Shown here in pieces: positions 1-6,756 of a stretch of 10,556 nucleotides of DNA. The position numbers and the translations under genes were made by a program. Below the pieces are notes generated by a model. It was not told the origin of the DNA. It worked only from the letters and a program-made list of their open reading frames with translations, and ran no database searches. How positions within the stretch are numbered: position 1 is the stretch's first letter; each line of letters begins with the position of its first letter. The DNA is from DATBDE01 sp036270095 (lineage in GTDB: Bacteria; Actinomycetota; Thermoleophilia; Solirubrobacterales; Solirubrobacteraceae): the NCBI GenBank assembly GCA_036270095.1, contig DATBDE010000150.1, positions 1 to 10,556 on the forward strand, given 5' to 3'.

Positions 1-173
1 ATCGAGTACACCTTGAGATGCCCCATGTGCGGCTCGCCGCTCGGGTAGGGGAGCATCTCGAGCACGTAGTACTTGTCGCCCTCGGGCTCGTTCGTGACCT
101 CCCACGTCCGCTCGCGCTCCCACAGCGCCTGCCAGCGCGGCTCGATCTCGCTCGGGTCGTAGCGCTCGCTCAC
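1..173 (-). CDS. leuS: Leucyl-tRNA synthetase, N-terminal fragment (runs off the left edge)
   Basis: Charges tRNA-Leu with leucine in the cytoplasm. Only the first 57 codons are present. The fragment shows the LeuRS opening: a YDPSEIEPRWQALWE stretch at residues 5-19, then YVLEMLPYPSGEPHMGHLKV at 36-55, with the PYPSG element and the class I HIGH-type ATP-binding motif as HMGH (49-52). The start is GTG at 173, chosen because its GTGA overlaps the TGA stop of the upstream Tag-like gene by 4 nt, a typical translationally coupled junction. The two genes are therefore probably co-transcribed from the promoter upstream of the glycosylase gene. The PYPSG plus HMGH combination is characteristic of LeuRS rather than the Ile or Val enzymes. 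The remainder of the gene lies outside the window, so nothing can be said of its editing or anticodon domains. Confidence 0.93.
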   Translation of the reverse strand, partial: MSERYDPSEIEPRWQALWERERTWEVTNEPEGDKYYVLEMLPYPSGEPHMGHLKVYS

Positions 174-640
174 TTGTTCGGCTCCCCGCGCGATGCGCGG
201 AAGGCGTGGTAGTCGGGCACCGGCTCCTTGACGATGTAGAGGAAGACGTAGGCGCCGAAGTCGCCCAGGAACGAGAAGCGCTTGCGCAGGTCCTTGACGG
301 TGGCCTCGAAGTCGCCGTGCGACTGCAGGTAGTCGCGGAAGGAGCCGTACTCGGCCTCGAGCTCGCACATCGTCTGCGCGTTGCGCACGGTGGCCTCGAT
401 CTTGCGCACGTTGCGGATGATGTCCTTGTCGGCGGCCAGGCGGTCGATGTCGTCGGGCGTGTACTCGGCCACCCGCTCGGCGTCGAAGCCGTTGAACGCC
501 TTCTGGAATCCGGGCCATTTCGCGTTGACCACGTCCCAGCTCATGCCCGCCTGGAACACGGACTTCGTCATCACCTCGAGGTAGTCGCCGAGGCGCTGCG
601 CGTCGATCTGCGGCGGGGCACCGTATTGCCGTGCGGGCAC
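170..640 (-). CDS. Divergent DNA-3-methyladenine glycosylase I (Tag)-like protein
   Basis: A 156-residue member of the Tag branch of the helix-hairpin-helix glycosylases, which in the canonical enzyme excises 3-methyladenine from DNA. The match to Tag is clear over residues 29-90: FQAGMSWDVV, a GFDAERVAEYTPDDIDRL segment, then the hairpin region DIIRNVRKIEATVRNA. It is shorter than E. coli Tag (about 187 aa). Canonical features are absent: there is no N-terminal Cys-Trp/His zinc pair and no C-terminal His/Cys pair, and the Glu preceding QAGLSW that recognises 3-methyladenine in E. coli aligns with Ser27 (my alignment by eye). Catalysis of the standard reaction is therefore uncertain. The GTG start at 640 is supported by TAATCT (647-652) six nt upstream, suggesting a leaderless transcript. 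The stop overlaps leuS by 4 nt. Confidence 0.82.
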   Translation of the reverse strand: MPARQYGAPPQIDAQRLGDYLEVMTKSVFQAGMSWDVVNAKWPGFQKAFNGFDAERVAEYTPDDIDRLAADKDIIRNVRKIEATVRNAQTMCELEAEYGSFRDYLQSHGDFEATVKDLRKRFSFLGDFGAYVFLYIVKEPVPDYHAFRASRGEPNK

Positions 641-646
641 GCTCGG

Positions 647-652
647 AGATTA
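647..652 (-). promoter_or_regulatory. Candidate -10 element for the tag-like/leuS transcript
   Basis: Reads TAATCT on the minus strand and fits the actinobacterial TAnnnT -10 pattern. It lies 6 nt from the GTG start of the Tag-like gene, and no Shine-Dalgarno sequence is seen, the arrangement expected for a leaderless mRNA. No clear -35 was seen. The same few bases must also serve the divergent VOC gene, so the two promoters overlap. This is pattern-based inference. Confidence 0.4.
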
Positions 653-666
653 GTAGCGTGCAGAAC

Positions 667-1446
667 ATGCCCGAACGAGACAGCTATTCCCCCGGGACCC
701 CGTGCTGGGTCGAGCTCGGGAGCTCCGACCTGGACGCCGGCGTCCCCTTCTACGAAGGCCTGTTCGGCTGGAACGTTGCCGAGTCGATGCCCGACACCGG
801 CGGCTACCGCCTCGCCATGCTGCGCGACCGCCCCGTCGCCGGCCTCTCTCCGCTGATGTCCGACCAGCAGCCGGTGGCGTGGACCACCTACGTGTCCACC
901 GACGCCGCCGACGGCGTGGCCGAGAAGGTCAAGGCCAATGGCGGCCAGGTCATGGCCGAGCCGATGGATGTGATGGAGCTCGGCCGCATGACGGTCTTCC
1001 TCGATCCCCAGGGCGCCGCCCTGGGCGCGTGGCAGCCCATCCAGTTCCCCGGCGCGGGCATCGTCAACGAGCCCGGAGCGTTTACCTGGAACGAGCTGCT
1101 CACGCGCGACATCGGCGCCGCCCACGCGTTCTACCCGGCCGTGCTGCCCTGGAGCGCGGACGAGCAGGACTTCGCGGGCATGAAGTACACGCTCTGGAAG
1201 GTCGGCGACCAGATGGTCGCGGGCGGGATGCCGATGGGCGACGAGTTCCCGGCCGAGGTGCCCTCCTACTGGGCGATCTACTTCGCCGTCGACGACACCG
1301 ATGCGACCGCGCAGCGGGCCACCGAGCTCGGCGGCACGGTCATGAGGCCACCGAGCGACATTCCCGATGTCGGGCGCTTCGCCGTCCTTGTCGATCCGCA
1401 GGGCGCCGTCTTCGCGGTCATCAAGAACGCCCAGCCCGCCGCTTGA
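667..1446 (+). CDS. Two-domain VOC (glyoxalase/bleomycin resistance-fold) protein, CFP30B/Rv0577-like
   Basis: A 259-residue protein made of two tandem vicinal-oxygen-chelate domains, about residues 10-120 and 125-255. Each opens with a W-x-E-L element (PCWVELGSSDLDAGVPFYEGLFGW near the N-terminus; TWNELLTRDIGAAHAFYPAVLPW at the second domain) and closes with a D-PQGA strand (LDPQGAALGAWQ; VDPQGAVFAVIK). Overall layout and wording resemble the mycobacterial antigen CFP30B (Rv0577), a family without a settled enzymatic reaction, so no substrate is assigned. Start: ATG at 667 begins at the conserved part. GTG at 658 is an alternative, and a GGAG at 645-648 is spaced better for it (9 nt), adding only three residues. 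The stop overlaps the TTG start of the downstream hydrolase by 4 nt, so the two are probably translated together. Confidence 0.88.
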   Translation: MPERDSYSPGTPCWVELGSSDLDAGVPFYEGLFGWNVAESMPDTGGYRLAMLRDRPVAGLSPLMSDQQPVAWTTYVSTDAADGVAEKVKANGGQVMAEPMDVMELGRMTVFLDPQGAALGAWQPIQFPGAGIVNEPGAFTWNELLTRDIGAAHAFYPAVLPWSADEQDFAGMKYTLWKVGDQMVAGGMPMGDEFPAEVPSYWAIYFAVDDTDATAQRATELGGTVMRPPSDIPDVGRFAVLVDPQGAVFAVIKNAQPAA

Positions 1447-2339
1447 GCGATCTCGACCCGGGCGCGTTCGCGGTCGCGCGCGCGACCGTCCGCGACGGGC
1501 TCGAGCTCGCCTACGTCCGCGAAGGCGCCGGCGGCGCGCCGCTGCTGTTGCTGCACGGGTGGCCGGAGACGCGGCGCATCTGGTGGCGCAACATCGCGCC
1601 GCTGGCCGCGGCCGGGTTCGAGGTCATCGTGCCCGACCTGCGCGGGTTCGGGGACAGCGGCCTCGCGCGAGACGACCGCTACGACACCGTGGCCAGCGCG
1701 CTCGATCTGCACGCGCTGGTCACCGAGGTGCTCGGCCACGAACGCATCGCGGCCGCCGGCGGCGACTTCGGCGGGGTGATCATCGAGGACATGGGCCTGC
1801 GCTTCGCAGGCCTGATCGAGCGCCAGTGCCTGTTCAACACCATCCCGCCCGTGCTCGAGCGCTTCGAGCCCACGCCCGCGATGCGCCAGGCCACCGACTA
1901 CTTCCGCCGCCAGGGCCGCGACGCCGACGCGCTGGCCGCCGAGTTGCGCACGCCCGAGGAGCGTCGCCGCTACGTGGCCCAGTTCTACGGTTCGCGCTTC
2001 TGGGCCGCACCGGGCACGTTTGACCGCGCGGCGATCGACTTCATGACCGAGCCGTTCGCGCCCGCCGACAAGCTGCGCGCCTCGTTCGGCCTGTACGAGA
2101 GCACGCTGGGCACGCGCCCGCTGACCGAGCCGCCGCGCGTGTTCGAGCGCAACCCCCTCCCCACGCTGATCCTCTACGGCCCCGAGGACCACGTGGTCTC
2201 CCGCGCGTTCCCCGCCCTGATGGAGCGGGCCTTCGACGACCCCATCGGCCCGTTCGTCGTGCCCGGTGCCGGCCACTTCCTGCAGTGGGAGCGCGCCGAC
2301 CTGTTCAATCGCGCGCTGATCGCCTTCCTTCAGCGGTAG
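1443..2339 (+). CDS. Alpha/beta hydrolase, epoxide hydrolase/haloalkane dehalogenase type
   Basis: A 298-residue alpha/beta-hydrolase. Visible in order: oxyanion-hole motif HGWPETRRIWW (38-48), DLRGFGDS strand-turn (65-72), nucleophile elbow GGDFGG (106-111) with Asp108 as nucleophile, a cap region of about residues 135-235, the acid Asp249 in LILYGPEDH, and the catalytic His278 in PGAGHFLQWE. An aspartate nucleophile separates it from esterases and lipases (Ser) and places it with soluble epoxide hydrolases, haloalkane dehalogenases and haloacetate dehalogenases. Cap tyrosines such as Tyr182 and Tyr218 could be the epoxide-activating pair, but this is a guess. The TTG start at 1443 overlaps the VOC stop as TTGA; no better in-frame start lies before the conserved core. 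The final 10 nt overlap the end of the opposing flavin reductase gene. Substrate unknown. Confidence 0.88.
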   Translation: MSDLDPGAFAVARATVRDGLELAYVREGAGGAPLLLLHGWPETRRIWWRNIAPLAAAGFEVIVPDLRGFGDSGLARDDRYDTVASALDLHALVTEVLGHERIAAAGGDFGGVIIEDMGLRFAGLIERQCLFNTIPPVLERFEPTPAMRQATDYFRRQGRDADALAAELRTPEERRRYVAQFYGSRFWAAPGTFDRAAIDFMTEPFAPADKLRASFGLYESTLGTRPLTEPPRVFERNPLPTLILYGPEDHVVSRAFPALMERAFDDPIGPFVVPGAGHFLQWERADLFNRALIAFLQR

Positions 2340-2806
2340 TCGCCCTCGAAGTAGACGAGCGGCTCGCCGCCGCGCACCTCGGCCTGCTCGACCGCGACGA
2401 CGACCAGCACGTGGTCGCCGCGCGGCAGCGCCTCGGCGGGGCGTCCCTCGAGCACGGCCAGCGCCCCGGTGGCCACCATCAGGCCCGACGGCCGCCGCTC
2501 GGTCCCGCCGAGCACGAAGCGGTCGGGGCGGCCGGACGCGAAGCGCTGGGCGAGCTCCTCGTGCTCGGCGCCGAGGACCGAGAACGCCAGCCGGTCGGCG
2601 CCCGCGAAATGCGGCGTCGAGCCCGCGTCGGCCCGCAGCGCCAGCGCGACCAGCGGCGGGTCGGCTGAAAGCGGCAGGAACGCCCCCACGGTCACGCCCC
2701 AGTCGCTCAGGCTGGCGTCGCGCGCGGTCAGCAGCACGATGCCGGTGGCGAACCGCGCCGTGGCGCGGCGAACGGCCCGGACGAGCTCCGGGTCGCTCGG
2801 GCTCAC
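2330..2806 (-). CDS. Flavin reductase-like, FMN-binding split-barrel protein
   Basis: A 158-residue single-domain protein of the HpaC/NtaB-like flavin reductase family, which uses NAD(P)H to reduce FMN or FAD, usually for a partner monooxygenase. Evidence: RRATARFATGIVLLTA (13-28), GVTVGAFLPLSADPPLVALAL (37-57, the flavin-phosphate strand and the DPPL turn), and the C-terminal GDHVLVVVAVEQAEV (130-144) ending in PLVYFEGDYR. The length is normal for the family. The GTG at 2806 is the only sensible start: the frame remains open upstream but only through a palindromic element and the end of the M20 gene. No normal Shine-Dalgarno sequence is seen because the element occupies that position. No monooxygenase partner is in the window, so its role is open; it could be a pyridoxamine-oxidase-like relative. 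Likely the last gene of the SUF unit. Confidence 0.84.
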   Translation of the reverse strand: MSPSDPELVRAVRRATARFATGIVLLTARDASLSDWGVTVGAFLPLSADPPLVALALRADAGSTPHFAGADRLAFSVLGAEHEELAQRFASGRPDRFVLGGTERRPSGLMVATGALAVLEGRPAEALPRGDHVLVVVAVEQAEVRGGEPLVYFEGDYR

Positions 2807-2809
2807 GAC

Positions 2810-2868
2810 GGGGTCAAGTCTTTCATTGCCGCACTGGTTCTCGGTGTTGCAAGGAAAGACTTGACCCC
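2810..2868. repeat. 59-bp palindromic REP/MITE-like element with 15-bp perfect terminal inverted repeats
   Basis: The left arm GGGGTCAAGTCTTTC (2810-2824) is exactly the reverse complement of the right arm GAAAGACTTGACCCC (2854-2868). A further inner pairing TTGC/GCAA follows after one mismatch, leaving a loop of about 19 nt. It occupies almost all of the gap between the M20 peptidase stop (2875) and the flavin reductase start (2806), and without it the two genes would be about 9 nt apart. No target-site duplication is evident. The compact GGGGTCA... ends recall palindromes mobilised by REP-associated Y1 (IS200/IS605-like) transposases; that attribution is inference. No T-run follows either arm, so it is a poor intrinsic terminator. 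Confidence 0.8.
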
Positions 2869-2874
2869 TGGTGG

Positions 2875-4008
2875 TCAGCGCGCCAGGGCGGCGAGCGTGG
2901 TCGCGAGCGCGACCTCCGCCCGCGGCTGCACCGAGGCGATGAGCACGTGCTCGCCCGGGTTGTGCGCCGCACCCCCGCGCGGGCCGAGCCCGTCCACCGT
3001 GACGGGGATGACCGGGGCGAAGTGGCTCGCGTCGCTGGCACCGCCGCGCCCCGACGGCACGACGGGGCGACCGGCGGCCTTCGCGGTCCCGTCCAGGAGC
3101 GCCCGGGTGGTTTCGCGGGAATCCATGGGCGGCCAACGCCGCACGAGCGAGACCTCCAGGCGCACGCCGTCGAGCTCGGGCGGCACCGCCTTGCCCACCG
3201 ACTGGATCGCCGCCAGGCGGTCGCTGCGCACGTCGCACAAGAGCTCGCCGGCGGCGGGCACGACGTTGAACGCGTCGCCGCTGGTCATCACCGTCGGCAC
3301 CGCGGTCAGGCGGTCGGGCCCGTCGGGGTCGTGGCAGCCGGCCACGGCCTGGGCGGCGGCGCTCAGCGCCAGCAGCGCGTTGCGCCCGCGGTCGGGGGCC
3401 GAGCCGGAGTGCGCCGCCCGGCCGTGCGCGAGCACGCGCACGGTGCCGGCGCCCTTGCGCCGTACGATCAGCGCCTCCTCGCCACCGAGCAGCTGCCCGG
3501 CCTCGAAGCACAGGCACGCATCCCAGCCCGTGAAGGCCTCGACGTGCACGAACGGCGTCGTGCGCCACTCCTCGTCGGCCACGAGCAGGCACGCCACCTC
3601 GGCGAACTCGGACCGGCGCTCGACGAGCGCGTGCAGGATGCCGAGCGCGAAGACGTCGCCGCCCTTCATGTCCACCGTGCCCGAGCCGTGCAGCTTGTCG
3701 CCGTCGCGCACGAGCGGCTTGTGGCGCTCGTGGTGGTGGACGGTGTCGAGGTGGCCGAGCAGGAGCACGCGCGGGCCGTCGGTGCGCGTGCCGCGCAGGC
3801 GCAGCAGCAGGTCGGGCGCGCAACCGGGCGACGAGCACGGCGGGCGCTCCACCGTCGCCTCCTCGGGCGCCAGCGCCACCGCGACGGCGGCGCACTCCTC
3901 GAAGCCGTCGACGTCGCCACTGGGCGAGGACACCGCCACGAGCGCGGCGGTGTCGCGCTCAAAGCGGGCGACGAGGTGGGCGGCGTGCTCGTCGACCCAG
4001 GGATCCAT
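2875..4008 (-). CDS. M20-family zinc metallopeptidase (glutamate carboxypeptidase-like)
   Basis: A 377-residue cytoplasmic M20 enzyme; no signal peptide. The co-catalytic metal site is complete: His86 and Asp88 in GHLDTV, Asp113 in GTVDMKGG, the catalytic Glu146 with Glu147 in DEEW, Glu169 in CFEAGQ, and His349 in AAHNPGEH. The inserted dimerisation domain is marked by RAAHSGSAPDRGRNAL (197-212), with its conserved His200 as in carboxypeptidase G2 and related M20A/M20F members. These hydrolyse C-terminal amino acids, N-acyl amino acids or dipeptides; the exact substrate cannot be read. The ATG start at 4008 lies 9 nt after the sufD stop, so the gene belongs to the SUF transcription unit. A functional link to Fe-S assembly is not obvious and may be only transcriptional. 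Confidence 0.9.
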   Translation of the reverse strand: MDPWVDEHAAHLVARFERDTAALVAVSSPSGDVDGFEECAAVAVALAPEEATVERPPCSSPGCAPDLLLRLRGTRTDGPRVLLLGHLDTVHHHERHKPLVRDGDKLHGSGTVDMKGGDVFALGILHALVERRSEFAEVACLLVADEEWRTTPFVHVEAFTGWDACLCFEAGQLLGGEEALIVRRKGAGTVRVLAHGRAAHSGSAPDRGRNALLALSAAAQAVAGCHDPDGPDRLTAVPTVMTSGDAFNVVPAAGELLCDVRSDRLAAIQSVGKAVPPELDGVRLEVSLVRRWPPMDSRETTRALLDGTAKAAGRPVVPSGRGGASDASHFAPVIPVTVDGLGPRGGAAHNPGEHVLIASVQPRAEVALATTLAALAR

Positions 4009-4017
4009 CGCCTGCGC

Positions 4018-5214
4018 CTAGGCGGCGCCGAGGACAGCGCCGAGGCGGCGCTCCAGCGCCGCCGAGAGCGCGTCGTGCAGCGCGCCGGCGGGGAACCGCT
4101 CCACGAGCTCCTGCAGGAAGCCCTCGATGACCAGGCGCTGGGCCTGCTTGAGGCCCAGGCCGTGGGCGCGCAGGTAGAACAGCTGCTCGCGGTCGATCTG
4201 GGCCACCGCCGCCGCGTGGGTGCAGCGCACGTCGTTGGCCTCGATCTCCAGCCCGGGGATGGCGTCGGCGTGGGCGCGCGTGGAGAGCAACAAGTTGCGC
4301 GACTCCTGGAAGGCGTCGGTCTGCTGAGCGCCGGGGTCGACGCGGATCATCCCGCGCCACACCGCCGTGGACCTCCCGTCCAGCAGGCCCCGGAAGGCCA
4401 GGTCGCTGGTCGTGTTGGGCGCCGCGTGCTCCTGCGTGGTATCGAAGTCGAGGTGCTGGCGGCCGCGGCCGACGTAGGCGCCGGTGACCTTGGCTTCCGA
4501 GCCCCGGCCGGCCAGGTTGGTCTCCATGCGCACCTTGCCGCGCGCCGAGCCGAACCCGAGCGCGACCCACTCGAGCGAGCCGTCGCGGTCGACCTCGGCG
4601 CGCTGGGTGCCGAAGATCCAGGCCTTCTCGGACAACGCCTGGGCGCTGACGTAGCGCAGCCGCGCGCCCGGCCCCACGACGAGCTCGGTCACCGTGTTGA
4701 ACAGGCCGCCGAGGTCGGGGGCGGACGAGAGGTACTGCTCCCAGACCTCGGCCTGGGCGCCCTCCTCGACCACGATCAGCGTGCGCCAGTAGGTGCCGCG
4801 CTCGGCCGCGGCCTGGACCGCACGCGCGACCACGGGCCCGTCCGCGACCAAGCCGGGGCCGACGTGCACGAGCAGCCCGCTGGTCCACTCGGCGTCGTTG
4901 CGCGCGGCGAACGGATCGCCCTCGCTGGAGACGACGGAACCCAGGTGGCGCTCGACGAGCTCCGGGCGCTCGGCCACGGCCTGGGCCAGCGGCATGGCGG
5001 TGACCCCGTCGGGCACGGCGACGTCGTCGAAGACCGCGTCGCCGCCGGCGGTCTCGGCCGGCGCGGGCGGGAAGGCGTCGAGGTCGAGGCCGCCGAGGTC
5101 GGTGAACTCCCACCCCGGCACGGTGGCGTCGGGGAGCGCGAGCTCCACACTCGCAGCGGCGGCGCGCTCCCGGCGCGCCGCCAGCCAGCTTGGATCGGTG
5201 GAAGTCGTCGTCAT
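4018..5214 (-). CDS. sufD: Fe-S cluster assembly protein SufD
   Basis: A 398-residue SufD, the partner of SufB in the SufBC2D scaffold that builds nascent Fe-S clusters in the cytoplasm. The N-terminal helical part carries PGWEFTDL (33-40), the usual SufD signature region. The beta-helix core contains AAPNTTSDLAFRGLLDGRSTAVWRGMI (264-290). The C-terminal domain shows DVRCTHAAAVAQIDREQLFYLRAHGL (328-353), where Cys331 and His333 correspond to the conserved Cys358/His360 pair of E. coli SufD at the SufB-SufD interface. It is shorter than SufB and has the RCTH form rather than the GHEA form, which distinguishes the two paralogues. The ATG start at 5214 has only a weak Shine-Dalgarno sequence. 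It is separated from sufB by 129 bp, the largest gap in the operon. Confidence 0.95.
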   Translation of the reverse strand: MTTTSTDPSWLAARRERAAAASVELALPDATVPGWEFTDLGGLDLDAFPPAPAETAGGDAVFDDVAVPDGVTAMPLAQAVAERPELVERHLGSVVSSEGDPFAARNDAEWTSGLLVHVGPGLVADGPVVARAVQAAAERGTYWRTLIVVEEGAQAEVWEQYLSSAPDLGGLFNTVTELVVGPGARLRYVSAQALSEKAWIFGTQRAEVDRDGSLEWVALGFGSARGKVRMETNLAGRGSEAKVTGAYVGRGRQHLDFDTTQEHAAPNTTSDLAFRGLLDGRSTAVWRGMIRVDPGAQQTDAFQESRNLLLSTRAHADAIPGLEIEANDVRCTHAAAVAQIDREQLFYLRAHGLGLKQAQRLVIEGFLQELVERFPAGALHDALSAALERRLGAVLGAA

Positions 5215-5275
5215 GGGCTACCCGGGTGATTGGATGAGCTGGCGAGGTCGCGGGCGTTCCTGGCAAGGACGCAGT

Positions 5276-5307
5276 GGGGTGGAACAGTGCTCTGCACGAC
5301 CCACCCC
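5276..5307 (-). other. Two-part hairpin in the sufB-sufD gap
   Basis: The outer arms GGGGTGG (5276-5282) and CCACCCC (5301-5307) pair, and an inner stem GTGC/GCAC (5287-5290 with 5294-5297) caps it with a 3-nt loop. The two helices are separated by a small internal loop (4 and 3 nt). It sits near the middle of the 129-bp non-coding gap between sufB and sufD. No T-run follows, so a classical terminator is unlikely. An RNA-processing or stability element that sets the SufB:SufD ratio is possible but is inference. Confidence 0.45.
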
Positions 5308-5343
5308 CGAGGACGCCGCCAGGGGCGCTCGCGGGCCGTCAGA

Positions 5344-6756
5344 TCAGCCAATCGAGCCTTCCATCTGGAGTTCGATAAGGCGGTTCATCTCGACCGCGTA
5401 CTCCATCGGGAGCTCCTTGGTGATGGGCTCGATGAAGCCGTTGACGATGAGCTTGCCCGCCTCCTCCTCGCTGAGGCCGTGGGCCTGGAGGTAGAAGAGC
5501 TGGTCGTCGCCGATCTTCGACACCGTGGCCTCGTGGCCGACGTTGGCGTCGTTCTCGGAGATGCGGATCGTCGGGTAGGTGTCCGAGCGCGATTGCTCGT
5601 CGAGCAGCAACGCGTCGCACACGACCTTGGACTTCGCGCCCGTGGCGCCCTTGGCCACCTCGAGCAGCCCCCGGTAGGAGCCGCGCCCGCCGTCCTTGGA
5701 GATCGACTTGGCGAAGATGTTCGACGTCGTGTTCGGCGCCGCGTGGACGATCTTCGCGCCCGCATCCTGGTGCTGGCCGTGGCCGGCGAACGCGATTGAG
5801 AGGACCTCGCCGTGGGCGCGCTCGCCCATCAGGTACACGCTCGGGTACTTCATCGTCAGCTTGGAGCCGAGGTTGCAGTCGACCCACTCGACCGTCGCGT
5901 CGGTCTCGGCGATCGCCCGCTTGGTCACCAGGTTGTAGACGTTGGTCGACCAGTTCTGCACCGTCGTGTAGCGGATGCGCGCGCCGGGCTTGGCGATCAG
6001 CTCGACCACGGCGGAGTGCAGCGAGTCCGACGAGTAGGTCGGCGCCGTGCAGCCCTCGACGTAGTGCACGTAGCTGCCCTCGTCGGCGATGATCAGCGTC
6101 CGCTCGAACTGGCCCATGTTCTCGGTGTTGATGCGGAAGTAGGCCTGCAGCGGCATCTCGACGTGCACGCCCGGCGGCACGTACACGAACGAGCCGCCCG
6201 ACCACACCGCGCTGTTCAGCGCCGCGAGCTTGTTGTCGTTGGGCGGGATGATCGTGGCGAAGTACTCGCGCACGAGGTCCTCGTGCTCGCGCAGGCCCGA
6301 GTCCATGTCCATGAAGATCACGCCCTGCTTCTCGAGGTCCTCGCGCACCTGGTGGTAGACGACCTCGGACTCGTACTGGGCGCCCACGCCGGAGAGGAAC
6401 TTGCGCTCGGCCTCGGGGATGCCGAGGCGGTCGAAGGTCTTCTTGACGTCGTCGGGGACGTCGTCCCACGAGCGCTCGGCGCGCTCGGACGCGCGCACGA
6501 AGTAGTGGATGTTGTCGTAGTCGACCTCGGCGAGGAACGGGGAGCCCCAGGTGGGCTGCTCGCGCGCGAGGAAGTGGTCGAGCGCCTTGAGCCGGAAGTC
6601 GCGCATCCACCGCGGCTCGGACTTGAACTCGGAGATCTTCGCAACGATCTCGGGGTTGACGCCCTTGGGCGCCTTGTACAGGTAGTTCTCGGCGTCGTGG
6701 AAGCCGAAGCGCTCGGTGTAGTCGGCGTTGATGTCCTGAAGCTCGGGGGTGCTCAT
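5344..6756 (-). CDS. sufB: Fe-S cluster assembly protein SufB
   Basis: A 470-residue SufB, the central scaffold subunit of SufBC2D. Signature stretches: AALNSAVWSGGSFVYVPPGV (178-197), VEGCTAPTYSSDSLHSAVVE (233-252) with Cys236 matching E. coli Cys254, KIVHAAPNTTSNIFAKS (335-351), SYRGLLEVAKGA (360-371), and GHEATVSKIGDDQLFYLQAHGL (407-428) with His408-Glu409 matching the essential E. coli His433/Glu434. The Cys405 position of E. coli is Ser389 here (DEQSRSDTYP), as in Gram-positive SufB proteins. The ATG at 6756 is preferred: GGAGG at 6764-6768 lies 7 nt upstream, and the TGATG junction overlaps the Rieske stop by one base. GTG at 6759 is immediately adjacent but would be only 4 nt from the ribosome binding site. 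Confidence 0.96.
   Translation of the reverse strand: MSTPELQDINADYTERFGFHDAENYLYKAPKGVNPEIVAKISEFKSEPRWMRDFRLKALDHFLAREQPTWGSPFLAEVDYDNIHYFVRASERAERSWDDVPDDVKKTFDRLGIPEAERKFLSGVGAQYESEVVYHQVREDLEKQGVIFMDMDSGLREHEDLVREYFATIIPPNDNKLAALNSAVWSGGSFVYVPPGVHVEMPLQAYFRINTENMGQFERTLIIADEGSYVHYVEGCTAPTYSSDSLHSAVVELIAKPGARIRYTTVQNWSTNVYNLVTKRAIAETDATVEWVDCNLGSKLTMKYPSVYLMGERAHGEVLSIAFAGHGQHQDAGAKIVHAAPNTTSNIFAKSISKDGGRGSYRGLLEVAKGATGAKSKVVCDALLLDEQSRSDTYPTIRISENDANVGHEATVSKIGDDQLFYLQAHGLSEEEAGKLIVNGFIEPITKELPMEYAVEMNRLIELQMEGSIG

Noticed and set aside
702..1442. Upstream extension of the alpha/beta hydrolase frame
   Set aside because: The frame is open through the whole VOC gene but its translation is Arg-rich shadow; hydrolase homology begins only after the TTG at 1443.
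2807..3895. Fusion of the flavin reductase with an upstream open frame
   Set aside because: The extension passes through the palindromic element and then reads the M20 gene in the wrong frame as Arg/Ala-rich sequence; there is no second domain.
2947..5229. Very long open plus-strand frame opposite the M20 and sufD genes
   Set aside because: It has low-complexity Arg/Ala/Gly/His-rich translation with no domain; it is the antisense of two well-supported genes and is expected in very GC-rich DNA. The same applies to long antisense frames opposite the hydrolase, sufB and sufC.
6030..6056. Apparent lack of a catalytic cysteine in SufB
   Set aside because: Only the position of E. coli Cys405 is changed (to Ser389). 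Cys236 and the His-Glu pair remain, and Gram-positive SufB proteins share this substitution, so it is not a defect.
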